Notes under the pieces: generated by a model
What the model was told of the DNA's origin: nothing
The model's database searches: none
What the model saw: only the letters and a program-made list of their open reading frames with translations
Program-made: the position numbers and the translations under genes
Source: an uncultured Ruminococcus sp.
GTDB taxonomy: Bacteria; Bacillota; Clostridia; Oscillospirales; Ruminococcaceae
Assembly (NCBI GenBank): GCA_946612185.1
Contig: CAMOEP010000080.1
Location: forward strand, 1-8,352
DNA length: 8,352 nucleotides
Reading direction: 5' to 3'
Shown: in pieces, positions 1 through 5,410 of the stretch
Layout: each line of letters starts with the position of its first letter
Position numbering within the stretch: position 1 is the stretch's first letter

Positions 1-65
1 CGTAAAATTCTGCCAAAAAGATGCGCTTTAGGATTAGTGTCAACACGCCCTAAATTCAGTCCGGC

Positions 66-94
66 TTGACAAAATTAAAATAATAGGCTATAAT
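66..94 (+). promoter_or_regulatory. Consensus sigma-A promoter of the alpha/beta hydrolase gene
   Basis: A perfect -35 hexamer TTGACA (66-71) and a perfect -10 hexamer TATAAT (89-94) are separated by exactly 17 bp, the optimal geometry for the housekeeping sigma factor. Transcription would start near 101, giving a leader of about 37 nt before the ATG at 138. The -10 lies inside a short palindrome (CTAT-A-ATAG, 88-96), and TAATAG is repeated at 81-86 and 91-96. These are too short to call an operator. Confidence 0.85.
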
Positions 95-137
95 AGTTAT
101 CAAAGAAAACCTATTCTCAAAAAAGAAAGGACGTATT

Positions 138-1136
138 ATGGAAAATTCAGAAACTAAAGCAAAAAAACCTCGCAGGATAGGCAGGACTATACTCAAAGTC
201 ATCGGCATTATTCTGCTGATAATACTGGTGATTGTCGCTATCCTATCCATTCGTCACCATATTCTCACCAAGCGTGATATGGAGTTCGCTGCAAACGCTT
301 ATGGCGAGTTTTACACCACTCCTGAGGGCGAAAAAATGAACTACACCTTCTACGACAGCCCTTCCGACAAGGTTGCTGTTGTTCTCCCCGGCTTCGGCTG
401 CCCGACTGTTCACTATGAGTTTGACTCTTTCGTTAAGGAACTCAGCGACGACTACAAGTTTGTCCTCGTTGAACCCCTCGGAGTTGGTCTTAGCGACGGA
501 ACTGACCGTGAGCGCACCGTGGAAAATTACTGCGAAGAACTCCACGGTCTGATGCAGTATCTCGGCTACGACAGCTATACAATTATCGGTCACTCCATCG
601 GCAGTCTCTACAGCCTCTACTACGCTAACCAGTTTCCCGACGAGGTGGAAGCATTCATCGGCATCGACGGAACTATCCCCAAACAGAAGGACAGGGACGA
701 ATGGGTCGCTAAGCCGGAAAATACTTATACTGCCTACAAATTTATCAATGCTTTAATGTACAAAACCGGTATTTACCGCACTATGACCGAACTCAGCTTC
801 GACCAGACTATGGCGCAGATCCCCACTCTCACTGACGCTGACAGGGACTACGCTCTTGCACTTTATTGCTCCTCTCAGCTTAATAAGACCCAGATGAACG
901 AGATGAAGAATATGGCGCATAATATGGACATAACCTATGATATGAAGTTCCCGGAAAGCGTGCCGGTACTCTACGTCCTCGCTCAGGACAACTGCGATGT
1001 ATTCCCTCAGTGGGAGCAGTTCCACAAGGATATCGTTACCTCCCCGGAGAGCAAAGTGGTCGTTATCGAAGGCGAGCATTACCTCCATTTCTCCAGTCTC
1101 AATGAACTGGTTTCCCAGATAAAAGACTGGAACTGA
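138..1136 (+). CDS. Membrane-anchored alpha/beta hydrolase
   Basis: This 332-residue protein belongs to the alpha/beta hydrolase fold superfamily. A basic N-terminus (KAKKPRR) precedes one hydrophobic helix at about residues 16-37, so the catalytic domain is probably anchored to the membrane and faces outward. Visible motifs are LPGFG at 83-87, at the usual oxyanion-hole position after the first core strand, and the nucleophile elbow GHSIG at 151-155 with Ser153. Asp284 or Asp287 follows a late strand (VLYVLAQD), and His314 or His317 lies in EGEHYLH; these would complete the triad. Length is normal for the fold plus an anchor. AAAGGA at 126-131 supports the ATG. The gene is a single transcription unit with its own strong promoter and a terminator directly behind it. 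The substrate (ester, peptide or lipid) cannot be told from sequence; the family also includes prolyl aminopeptidases and haloperoxidase-like enzymes. Confidence 0.9.
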   Translation: MENSETKAKKPRRIGRTILKVIGIILLIILVIVAILSIRHHILTKRDMEFAANAYGEFYTTPEGEKMNYTFYDSPSDKVAVVLPGFGCPTVHYEFDSFVKELSDDYKFVLVEPLGVGLSDGTDRERTVENYCEELHGLMQYLGYDSYTIIGHSIGSLYSLYYANQFPDEVEAFIGIDGTIPKQKDRDEWVAKPENTYTAYKFINALMYKTGIYRTMTELSFDQTMAQIPTLTDADRDYALALYCSSQLNKTQMNEMKNMAHNMDITYDMKFPESVPVLYVLAQDNCDVFPQWEQFHKDIVTSPESKVVVIEGEHYLHFSSLNELVSQIKDWN

Positions 1137-1155
1137 CTACTTAAAGCAACAAAAA

Positions 1156-1190
1156 CGCCTGTGTACTTTTCGGTACGCAGGCGCTTTTTT
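1156..1190. terminator. Bidirectional intrinsic terminator between convergent genes
   Basis: CGCCTGTGTAC (1156-1166) pairs with GTACGCAGGCG (1173-1183) to form an 11-bp stem containing one G-U pair, closed by the 6-nt loop TTTTCG. On the plus strand it is followed by a T run at 1185-1190, which ends the hydrolase transcript. On the minus strand the A run at 1151-1155 becomes a T run directly after the stem. The same hairpin can therefore terminate the cobO transcript, whose stop codon is at 1208-1210. Confidence 0.9.
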
Positions 1191-1207
1191 ATGCTCAGAA
1201 CCTATTC

Positions 1208-1723
1208 TCAGTATTCAATGCCTTTCCGGGCAGTTATCCCCTTTTCATACGGGTGCTTTTTCGCTTCCATGACCGTAACATAGTCCGCCATTTCTGCGAA
1301 TTTCTCCGGCACGTTCCGTCCGGTAAGAACCAGTTCACGCTCCGCTTCGGCGGCTGCTTTCACAACCCTTTCAGCCAAGTCACGGTCAAGCAGCTCGCCG
1401 TTGTATGCTGCCATAAATTCGTCCAGAACCAGCAGATCAATCGTCTTGCTGCGCAGAAGTCTCTCCGCATCACTAAGCAGAGAATTGTGTTCCTCAGTAA
1501 GTTCACTTCGTTCCTCGTCTGTCATTGCAAAGGTGAACTTATTGCAGCTTTCAGCGCACCGAACCATTATCCCAAGCTTTTTCAGCATGGCTATCTCTGA
1601 GGAAGTTCCGTTCTTTAAAAGCTGTATAAAGCATACCCTCATTCCGGCACCGGCTGCCCTGACCGCAAGTCCGGCTGCGGCTGTGGACTTCCCTTTGCCA
1701 TTGCCTGTGTATATATGTATCAT
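1208..1723 (-). CDS. cobO: Corrinoid adenosyltransferase (CobO/BtuR family)
   Basis: This 171-residue cytoplasmic enzyme transfers the adenosyl group of ATP to the cobalt of a reduced corrinoid, making the coenzyme form of vitamin B12. The family-type P-loop GNGKGKST is at residues 7-14, almost at the N-terminus. FIQLLKNG (32-39), the Walker B-like LLVLDE (97-102, Asp101-Glu102), DEFMAAYNGELLD (101-113), TGRN (134-137) and the C-terminal HPY...GITARKGIEY block (157-171) all match this family. Length is normal for clostridial members. The ATG is fixed by an in-frame TGA just upstream; AAGGAG lies at 1735-1740, 11 nt before the start, with a weaker AAGG at 1727-1730. No other B12 gene is visible, which fits salvage of imported corrinoids (inference). 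The gene lies 62 bp beyond the SDR operon, has its own promoter in that gap, and shares a terminator with the convergent hydrolase. Confidence 0.94.
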   Translation of the reverse strand: MIHIYTGNGKGKSTAAAGLAVRAAGAGMRVCFIQLLKNGTSSEIAMLKKLGIMVRCAESCNKFTFAMTDEERSELTEEHNSLLSDAERLLRSKTIDLLVLDEFMAAYNGELLDRDLAERVVKAAAEAERELVLTGRNVPEKFAEMADYVTVMEAKKHPYEKGITARKGIEY

Positions 1724-1747
1724 ATACCTTCACGCTCCTTTTTTGTT

Positions 1748-1776
1748 ATTATATCATGTTTTTGAGCGTAAAGCAA
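1748..1776 (-). promoter_or_regulatory. Extended -10 promoter of cobO
   Basis: Read on the minus strand, the 62-bp gap contains TTGCTT (1771-1776), a 17-bp spacer, and TATAAT (1748-1753) preceded by TG one base upstream (1755-1756), an extended -10. The predicted start near 1741 leaves a leader of only about 17-18 nt, beginning practically at the SD AAGGAG. That leaves no room for a cobalamin riboswitch. Readthrough from the upstream SDR genes is also possible, because no terminator hairpin is visible in the gap. Confidence 0.75.
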
Positions 1777-1785
1777 GGGAGTTTT

Positions 1786-2607
1786 TCAGCCTTTGGCAAA
1801 CCTCATTCCGCACCTGCTCCCGCCGTCGCAGAGAATGTCTGCTGCGGCAAGGTAGCCGTTGCGCTCGTCAGCGAGAGAAGCAATGGCAAAGCCCAGTTCT
1901 TCGGGAGTTCCCATGCGCTTGACTGCGGCATTGCTCAGCATTTCGCTGCCCTGTGCGGCTTCAAGGTTGCCCATATCAGTGCTGATAAGTCCGGGGCTGA
2001 GGGAGGCGACCCTTATACCCTCTCCACCGAATTCCAAAGCGCATTTTTTGGCATACCATATTGTGAAATTCTTTGAAAGCGCATATGCCAGACCGGAACG
2101 TTTGTAGCTGTCCCGTGGGAGATTGCTCAGCCTTAACATTCTGCGGAGAAACTCCTCCTCGTTCACGTCCGCCAGACGGTATGCTCTCTCCGGAATAATG
2201 ATGCGTGGCAGCGCATAGGCGGAATTCGACGCTATATCCACAATAACAGAGCCTTCACCCATAGTGCTGCGGAATTCCTGATTGACGTAGACCGTTCCCA
2301 GCGCATTCACCCGCAGAAGCTTCTCAGGGTCAGCCATAGACGGGGACAGTCCTGCGGCGTTGATGACATTTGTTACCCTGCCCAGGGAAGCTGCAAAGTC
2401 TGCCAGTTCACGGACGCTTGCCCGACTGGAAGTGTCACAGGTCTTGAAATGAGCGTTATAGCCAAGAGTTTTCAGTTCCCTAACGGCATTTTCCAACCTT
2501 GAAGCAGTTCGTCCGGCGATGAGAATGGTCTTGCTTTTGGGCATGAATTCAGCCGCCGCCAGACCCATTCCGCTGCCGCCTCCGGTAATTACACAAACAT
2601 CGTTCAT
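1786..2607 (-). CDS. Classical SDR oxidoreductase with long insertion before the active-site Tyr
   Basis: This 273-residue NAD(P)-dependent short-chain dehydrogenase/reductase has the cofactor-binding glycine motif TGGGSGMG at residues 8-15. Arg33 in IAGRT, at the end of the second strand, suggests NADP(H) preference. NAAG is at 83-86, the structural Asn is 101, the catalytic Ser is 127 or 129 (DIASNS), and YALSK supplies Tyr175 and Lys179. SPG at 204-206 and a C-terminal DGG (261-263) complete the family pattern. Ser and Tyr are about 47 residues apart, against about 13 in most classical SDRs. A comparable enlargement is known in the 3-alpha-hydroxysteroid dehydrogenase/carbonyl reductase of Comamonas. 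The start follows the upstream stop by 9 nt; its SD GAGGTGAT overlaps that stop codon, so translation is probably coupled. It probably reduces a ketone or oxidises an alcohol; the substrate is unknown, and a 3-oxoacyl-ACP reductase role seems less likely given the insertion. Confidence 0.9.
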   Translation of the reverse strand: MNDVCVITGGGSGMGLAAAEFMPKSKTILIAGRTASRLENAVRELKTLGYNAHFKTCDTSSRASVRELADFAASLGRVTNVINAAGLSPSMADPEKLLRVNALGTVYVNQEFRSTMGEGSVIVDIASNSAYALPRIIIPERAYRLADVNEEEFLRRMLRLSNLPRDSYKRSGLAYALSKNFTIWYAKKCALEFGGEGIRVASLSPGLISTDMGNLEAAQGSEMLSNAAVKRMGTPEELGFAIASLADERNGYLAAADILCDGGSRCGMRFAKG

Positions 2608-2616
2608 AATATCACC

Positions 2617-3627
2617 TCACGCTATCTTTCCGGCAGTCCTCAGCCAGCGTATCTCGTCACGGATAGTCTCACGGTAGGAACGTGTGCGGTAGCCCAGTTC
2701 ACGCCTTGCTTTGCCGGAGTCGAATGAATTGTTTCTTGCAAGATTATATACGGAAAAGCTGGTCATCAGCGGCTTTTCGCCCTTTTTACCGGCACGCTTT
2801 TCAAGTGCAGAGGCAAGCAGATAAGCAAGCTTCAAAGGGAGGAAAAGCTTCACGGGTTTGCAGCCGCTTTCCTCAGACACAAGTCTTGTAAATTCACGGA
2901 AAGTCACCGGGTCATTGCCAAGAATATAGCACTCTCCGGGTCTGCCTTTGTCAGCGGCAAGGATAGTTCCGGCGGCAAGATCACGCACATCGCAGAGATT
3001 GAATGATCCGTCGATACCCATAGGCATCTCTCCACCGATTATTTTCAGGAGAGTTCCGGTGGTTTCACCAATGGCATAGTCCTCAGGCCCCATTATTCCG
3101 CTTGGGTGAACCACGCAGGCACACAGTCCATTGTCACGAACTGCGTCAAGAACAAGCTGAGTTGCCATAGCCTTGGACTGACTATAACAGCCGACCACTT
3201 TATCAGTATCGAAGCTTTTCACCTCACGGATAGGCGAAGTTCCTGGGGTTTCAGGGATAGCGCCAGTGCTGCTGCAATAGACAAGCTTGCGGCACTCCTT
3301 GTGAGAAAGGCAAAGGTCGATGATGTTCTGAGTTCCGCCAACGTTCACGTCCATGACCTTCTGGCTGAATCCAGGGTCAACTGTCACAATGCTTGCGATA
3401 TGGAGAACTACTGTCTCAGTACCCTCCGGAACGGTGAAGAAACGCTCAAGAGAAGCCTTGTCGCAAAGGTCACCGGTGCATATTTCAGCTTCAGCGGGAA
3501 CGAACTTCATTGCCGGGTCATTTGGAAGAACGAACGCCCGGACTTTGCGTCCCTGCCCGATAAGCTGACGGCAGACTGTTCCGCCGAGAAATCCTGCTGC
3601 GCCTGTAACCAGATATAAAGTTTCCAT
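2617..3627 (-). CDS. Extended SDR: NAD-dependent epimerase/dehydratase, 3-beta-HSD/DFR-like
   Basis: This 336-residue extended short-chain dehydrogenase has the typical Rossmann motif TGAAGFLGG (8-16). TGDL (51-54) is the usual Asp-Leu adenine-binding segment. The catalytic SST lies at 119-121 and YSQSK gives Tyr148 and Lys152. HPSGIMGP (174-181), the segment after the cofactor domain, is typical of the dihydroflavonol-4-reductase, 3-beta-hydroxysteroid dehydrogenase and HpnA-like branch rather than of sugar-nucleotide epimerases. The C-terminal part (about 240-336) carries the variable substrate domain, with a hydrophobic stretch near 261-275 that could contact membrane or a lipophilic substrate (inference). 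The SD is exceptionally strong: TAAGGAGG, whose TAA is the stop of the preceding gene, sits 7 nt before the ATG. It is the middle gene of the leftward operon and directly precedes the second SDR, so the two probably act on related substrates. Sugar epimerase activity cannot be excluded. Confidence 0.9.
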   Translation of the reverse strand: METLYLVTGAAGFLGGTVCRQLIGQGRKVRAFVLPNDPAMKFVPAEAEICTGDLCDKASLERFFTVPEGTETVVLHIASIVTVDPGFSQKVMDVNVGGTQNIIDLCLSHKECRKLVYCSSTGAIPETPGTSPIREVKSFDTDKVVGCYSQSKAMATQLVLDAVRDNGLCACVVHPSGIMGPEDYAIGETTGTLLKIIGGEMPMGIDGSFNLCDVRDLAAGTILAADKGRPGECYILGNDPVTFREFTRLVSEESGCKPVKLFLPLKLAYLLASALEKRAGKKGEKPLMTSFSVYNLARNNSFDSGKARRELGYRTRSYRETIRDEIRWLRTAGKIA

Positions 3628-3639
3628 AGATCTTCCTCC

Positions 3640-3981
3640 TTAATCAATATCGTTCATCTGCTCGCTAAGCTCCATGATACGGGGTGCAACGGCAGCTTTT
3701 CTGCTCTTTGTGACCTTATTGAAAACCGGGTAAGCTGCCATGCAGACTGCAATTCCGGGAACGCCCAGGACTACTCCCAAAGGCAGCATATCCCATACCA
3801 TTACACAGCACATTCCAACTCCGAGAATAAGCGCTCCAAGTACTCCAACAGCCAGCGCCCAGCCTTGTGCCAATGCGGAAACGCTTCTGTCAAGGCGCTT
3901 CATTTCGGCAATTATCACTTCCTGCATGTCAGGTGAACGGTACTTGTCTGCGATTGCTTTAGCTTCATTTTTATTGTTCAT
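3640..3981 (-). CDS. Small two-helix membrane protein, function unknown
   Basis: The protein has 113 residues from the preferred start. A hydrophilic N-terminus (about 1-38) is followed by two hydrophobic helices (about 39-60 and 64-88) joined by a short turn (MVWDML), and then a charged tail of about 25 residues. I cannot assign a function and see no catalytic motif. From memory, similar small proteins in Firmicutes are sometimes labelled dihydropteridine reductase, but nothing here supports a reductase. Two ATGs, at 3987 and 3981, are possible. GGAGG at 3990-3994 lies only 2 nt from the first and 8 nt from the second, so 3981 is favoured; the longer form adds Met-Ser. It is the first gene of the leftward operon, and its stop codon forms part of the SD of the next gene. 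A role in anchoring or regulating the SDR pair is possible but unproven. Confidence 0.85.
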   Translation of the reverse strand: MNNKNEAKAIADKYRSPDMQEVIIAEMKRLDRSVSALAQGWALAVGVLGALILGVGMCCVMVWDMLPLGVVLGVPGIAVCMAAYPVFNKVTKSRKAAVAPRIMELSEQMNDID

Positions 3982-4014
3982 ACTCATTACCTCCGTTTGT
4001 TTTAGTATGTCTGA

Positions 4015-4043
4015 ATTATACCCCCCTTTTGTTCAGAAAATGT
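4015..4043 (-). promoter_or_regulatory. Probable promoter of the leftward operon
   Basis: On the minus strand a perfect TATAAT lies at 4015-4020, about 34 bp before the preferred ATG at 3981. The bases 17 bp further upstream (4038-4043) read ACATTT, a poor -35. The spacer ends in a run of six G (plus-strand C run 4021-4026) immediately beside the -10. Transcription would begin near 4008. The weak -35 suggests either low basal expression or an activator; no operator was recognised for this direction. Confidence 0.55.
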
Positions 4044-4099
4044 TTGCGAAATGTTAGAGTTTTGTTAAGACGGCTATTTGAAAAAATTTCTAAAAGCTA

Positions 4100-4128
4100 T
4101 TGACAAAGCATATACAGTGTGTTATACT
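4100..4128 (+). promoter_or_regulatory. Sigma-A promoter of the GntR-ABC operon
   Basis: A perfect -35 TTGACA (4100-4105), a 17-bp spacer and TATACT (4123-4128), one base from consensus, form a strong intrinsic promoter. Transcription should start near 4134, about 34 nt before the ATG. Such strength fits a gene set held down by a repressor. Inverted repeats overlap the spacer, the -10 and the start point. Confidence 0.85.
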
Positions 4129-4134
4129 GTATAT
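4110..4134. promoter_or_regulatory. Predicted operator 1 of the GntR regulator
   Basis: A perfect 9-bp inverted repeat, ATATACAGT (4110-4118) and ACTGTATAT (4126-4134) with a 7-bp centre, covers most of the promoter spacer and the whole -10. Binding here would block RNA polymerase. The adjacent gene encodes a GntR/YtrA-type DNA-binding protein, a family that usually controls its own promoter, so autorepression is inferred. Confidence 0.75.
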
Positions 4135-4156
4135 ATCAAAACAAGTACAGTATAAC
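4121..4156. promoter_or_regulatory. Second, overlapping inverted repeat (possible operator 2)
   Basis: GTTATACTGTA (4121-4131) and TACAGTATAAC (4146-4156) form a perfect 11-bp inverted repeat around a 14-bp centre. Its left arm shares bases with the right arm of operator 1, so three TACAGT half-sites (4113-4118, 4126-4131 inverted, 4146-4151) span start point and leader. The right arm abuts the SD AGGAG (4157-4161). Because the predicted start lies near 4134, only this arm would be in the RNA, so a DNA-binding role is more likely than an RNA hairpin. Confidence 0.6.
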
Positions 4157-4167
4157 AGGAGCGCTTC

Positions 4168-4539
4168 ATGAATATTATTATTAAAAACAAGTCCGAACTG
4201 CCTATCTATGAGCAGATCGAACAACAGATCAAGGCACAGATACTCGACGGTACTGCGGCGGAAAACGAACAGCTTCCTTCTATAAGGCAGCTTGCCCGTG
4301 ACCTGAAGATCAGTGTCATCACTACTACACGAGTTTACAACGACCTGGCTGAGGAGGGGTTCATTATCTCCGTCGCCGGAAAAGGCTATTTCGTCGCACC
4401 TCGAAATAATGAGCTGCTTAAAGAACGTATGCTCTGCGAAATGGAGGAGGCTCTGGAAAAAGCTGTGGAGAACGGCAGGAGCGCCGGTCTTTCCGACGAG
4501 GAGATAGTTGCCGCTCTCAGAGGATTTATGGAGGATTAG
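4168..4539 (+). CDS. GntR-family transcriptional regulator, YtrA subfamily
   Basis: This is a 123-residue cytoplasmic DNA-binding repressor. The winged helix-turn-helix domain fills residues 9-77: PIYEQI (12-17), the conserved LPSIRQLARDL (36-46), the recognition-helix region with VITTTRVYNDLAEEGFI (50-66), and the wing GKGYFV (71-76). Only about 45 residues follow, mostly helical and charged (83-121). This short dimerisation tail, instead of a metabolite-binding FadR/HutC domain, and the total length define the YtrA subfamily, whose members almost always control ABC transporter genes beside them. AGGAG at 4157-4161 with a 6-nt gap supports the ATG. The stop lies 1 nt before the ATPase start, so the two genes are translated together. 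It very likely binds the TACAGT inverted repeats at its own promoter. How it senses its signal is unknown; there is no obvious ligand pocket. Confidence 0.94.
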   Translation: MNIIIKNKSELPIYEQIEQQIKAQILDGTAAENEQLPSIRQLARDLKISVITTTRVYNDLAEEGFIISVAGKGYFVAPRNNELLKERMLCEMEEALEKAVENGRSAGLSDEEIVAALRGFMED

Positions 4540-4540
4540 T

Positions 4541-5410
4541 ATGGAAAATATTCTTGAGATCAATGGACTGAACAAGGCTTACAAGGGCTTCGCTCTGAAG
4601 GACGTTTCTTTCAGCCTGCCAAAGGGCTTTATCATGGGATTTGTCGGGCAGAACGGCTCTGGCAAAACTACCACTATCCGCTCTATTCTTAATATGGCAA
4701 ATATCGACAGCGGAAGTATCAGCGTTCTCGGTATGGACAGCATCAAGGACTCTATCGCTATCAAACAGCGTACCGGCGTGGTTTTCGACAGCCTGTACAT
4801 GGCTGCACACCTGAACGTGACCAAGCTGGAAAAACAACTCTCCCCCTTCTATAAGGACTGGGACAGCCAGGGTTTCCAGAGGCGTATCAAGGACTTCGGT
4901 CTGCCGGTGGATAAGCCCGTGGGCGACTTCTCAAAGGGCATGAAAATGAAGCTTATGATAGCCGTTGCACTTTCACATAACGCTGAGTTCATTATCCTGG
5001 ACGAGCCTACAAGCGGTCTTGACCCGGTTGCCCGTGACGAACTCCTGGACATTCTCTCCGAATTCATCGAGGACGAAAACCGTGGCGTACTTTTCTCTAC
5101 CCACATCACCGCAGACGTTGAGCGCATCGCTGACTATATCACCATTCTCCATAACGGAAGTGTGTGGTACTCCGGTACTAAGGACGAACTTGCGGAAAAT
5201 TTCCTTGTTATCAAGGGCGATGAGACTAACCTTGCTCCTGACCTGAAATTACACTGCATCGGCTTTCACGCTTACCGCAATGGTTTCGATGCGCTTATAA
5301 GCACCCAGTACCGCAGCATTATCCCAGATTCACTGGTGACAGAAAAAGCAAGTATCGACGAGATACTTGTCTACATTGCCAAGGAGGATAAAAATGAACG
5401 ACATTCTTAA
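4541..5410 (+). CDS. ABC transporter ATP-binding protein
   Basis: This is a 289-residue ATPase subunit on the cytoplasmic face of the membrane. It shows Walker A GQNGSGKT (36-43), a degenerate signature FSKGMKMKL (130-138) in place of LSGGQ, Walker B IILDEP (151-156, catalytic Glu155), D-loop SGLD (158-161) and the switch His188. The Q-loop position reads VVFDS, without an obvious Gln. These variants recur in the drug/peptide export branch that pairs with GntR regulators (family knowledge). About 70 residues after the nucleotide-binding core form a C-terminal extension. An upstream in-frame ATG at 4508 lies inside the regulator gene; GGAGG at 4530-4534 sits 6 nt before the ATG at 4541, which decides the start. 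The gene overlaps the first permease gene by 17 bp. It should power the two membrane proteins encoded downstream. Confidence 0.94.
   Translation: MENILEINGLNKAYKGFALKDVSFSLPKGFIMGFVGQNGSGKTTTIRSILNMANIDSGSISVLGMDSIKDSIAIKQRTGVVFDSLYMAAHLNVTKLEKQLSPFYKDWDSQGFQRRIKDFGLPVDKPVGDFSKGMKMKLMIAVALSHNAEFIILDEPTSGLDPVARDELLDILSEFIEDENRGVLFSTHITADVERIADYITILHNGSVWYSGTKDELAENFLVIKGDETNLAPDLKLHCIGFHAYRNGFDALISTQYRSIIPDSLVTEKASIDEILVYIAKEDKNERHS

Noticed and set aside
108..119. 12-bp sequence AACCTATTCTCA repeated at 1199-1210, flanking the hydrolase gene
   Set aside because: A 12-bp match is expected about once or twice by chance in a window of this size, the second copy includes the cobO stop codon, and there is no other sign of a mobile element.
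1401..1922. Plus-strand open frame of 173 codons across the cobO/SDR gap
   Set aside because: It covers the 3' end of one minus gene, the promoter and the start of another; its low-complexity Ser/Arg-rich translation is typical of an antisense frame.
3106..3618. Plus-strand open frame of 170 codons within the extended SDR gene
   Set aside because: It is antisense to a well-supported enzyme with intact motifs and shows no recognisable domain.
4146..4161. RNA hairpin hiding the SD of the regulator gene
   Set aside because: The pairing arm at 4121-4131 lies upstream of the predicted transcription start near 4134, so it would not be in the main transcript.
4508..4540. Upstream ATG at 4508 as start of the ABC ATPase
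   Set aside because: It lies inside the regulator gene without a suitable SD, adds residues unlike the family N-terminus, and the ATG at 4541 has GGAGG at ideal spacing.
4090..4575. Minus-strand open frame of 161 codons over the regulator gene and its promoter
   Set aside because: It lies opposite the unmistakable GntR gene, has no family features and covers promoter and operator; it is a shadow frame.
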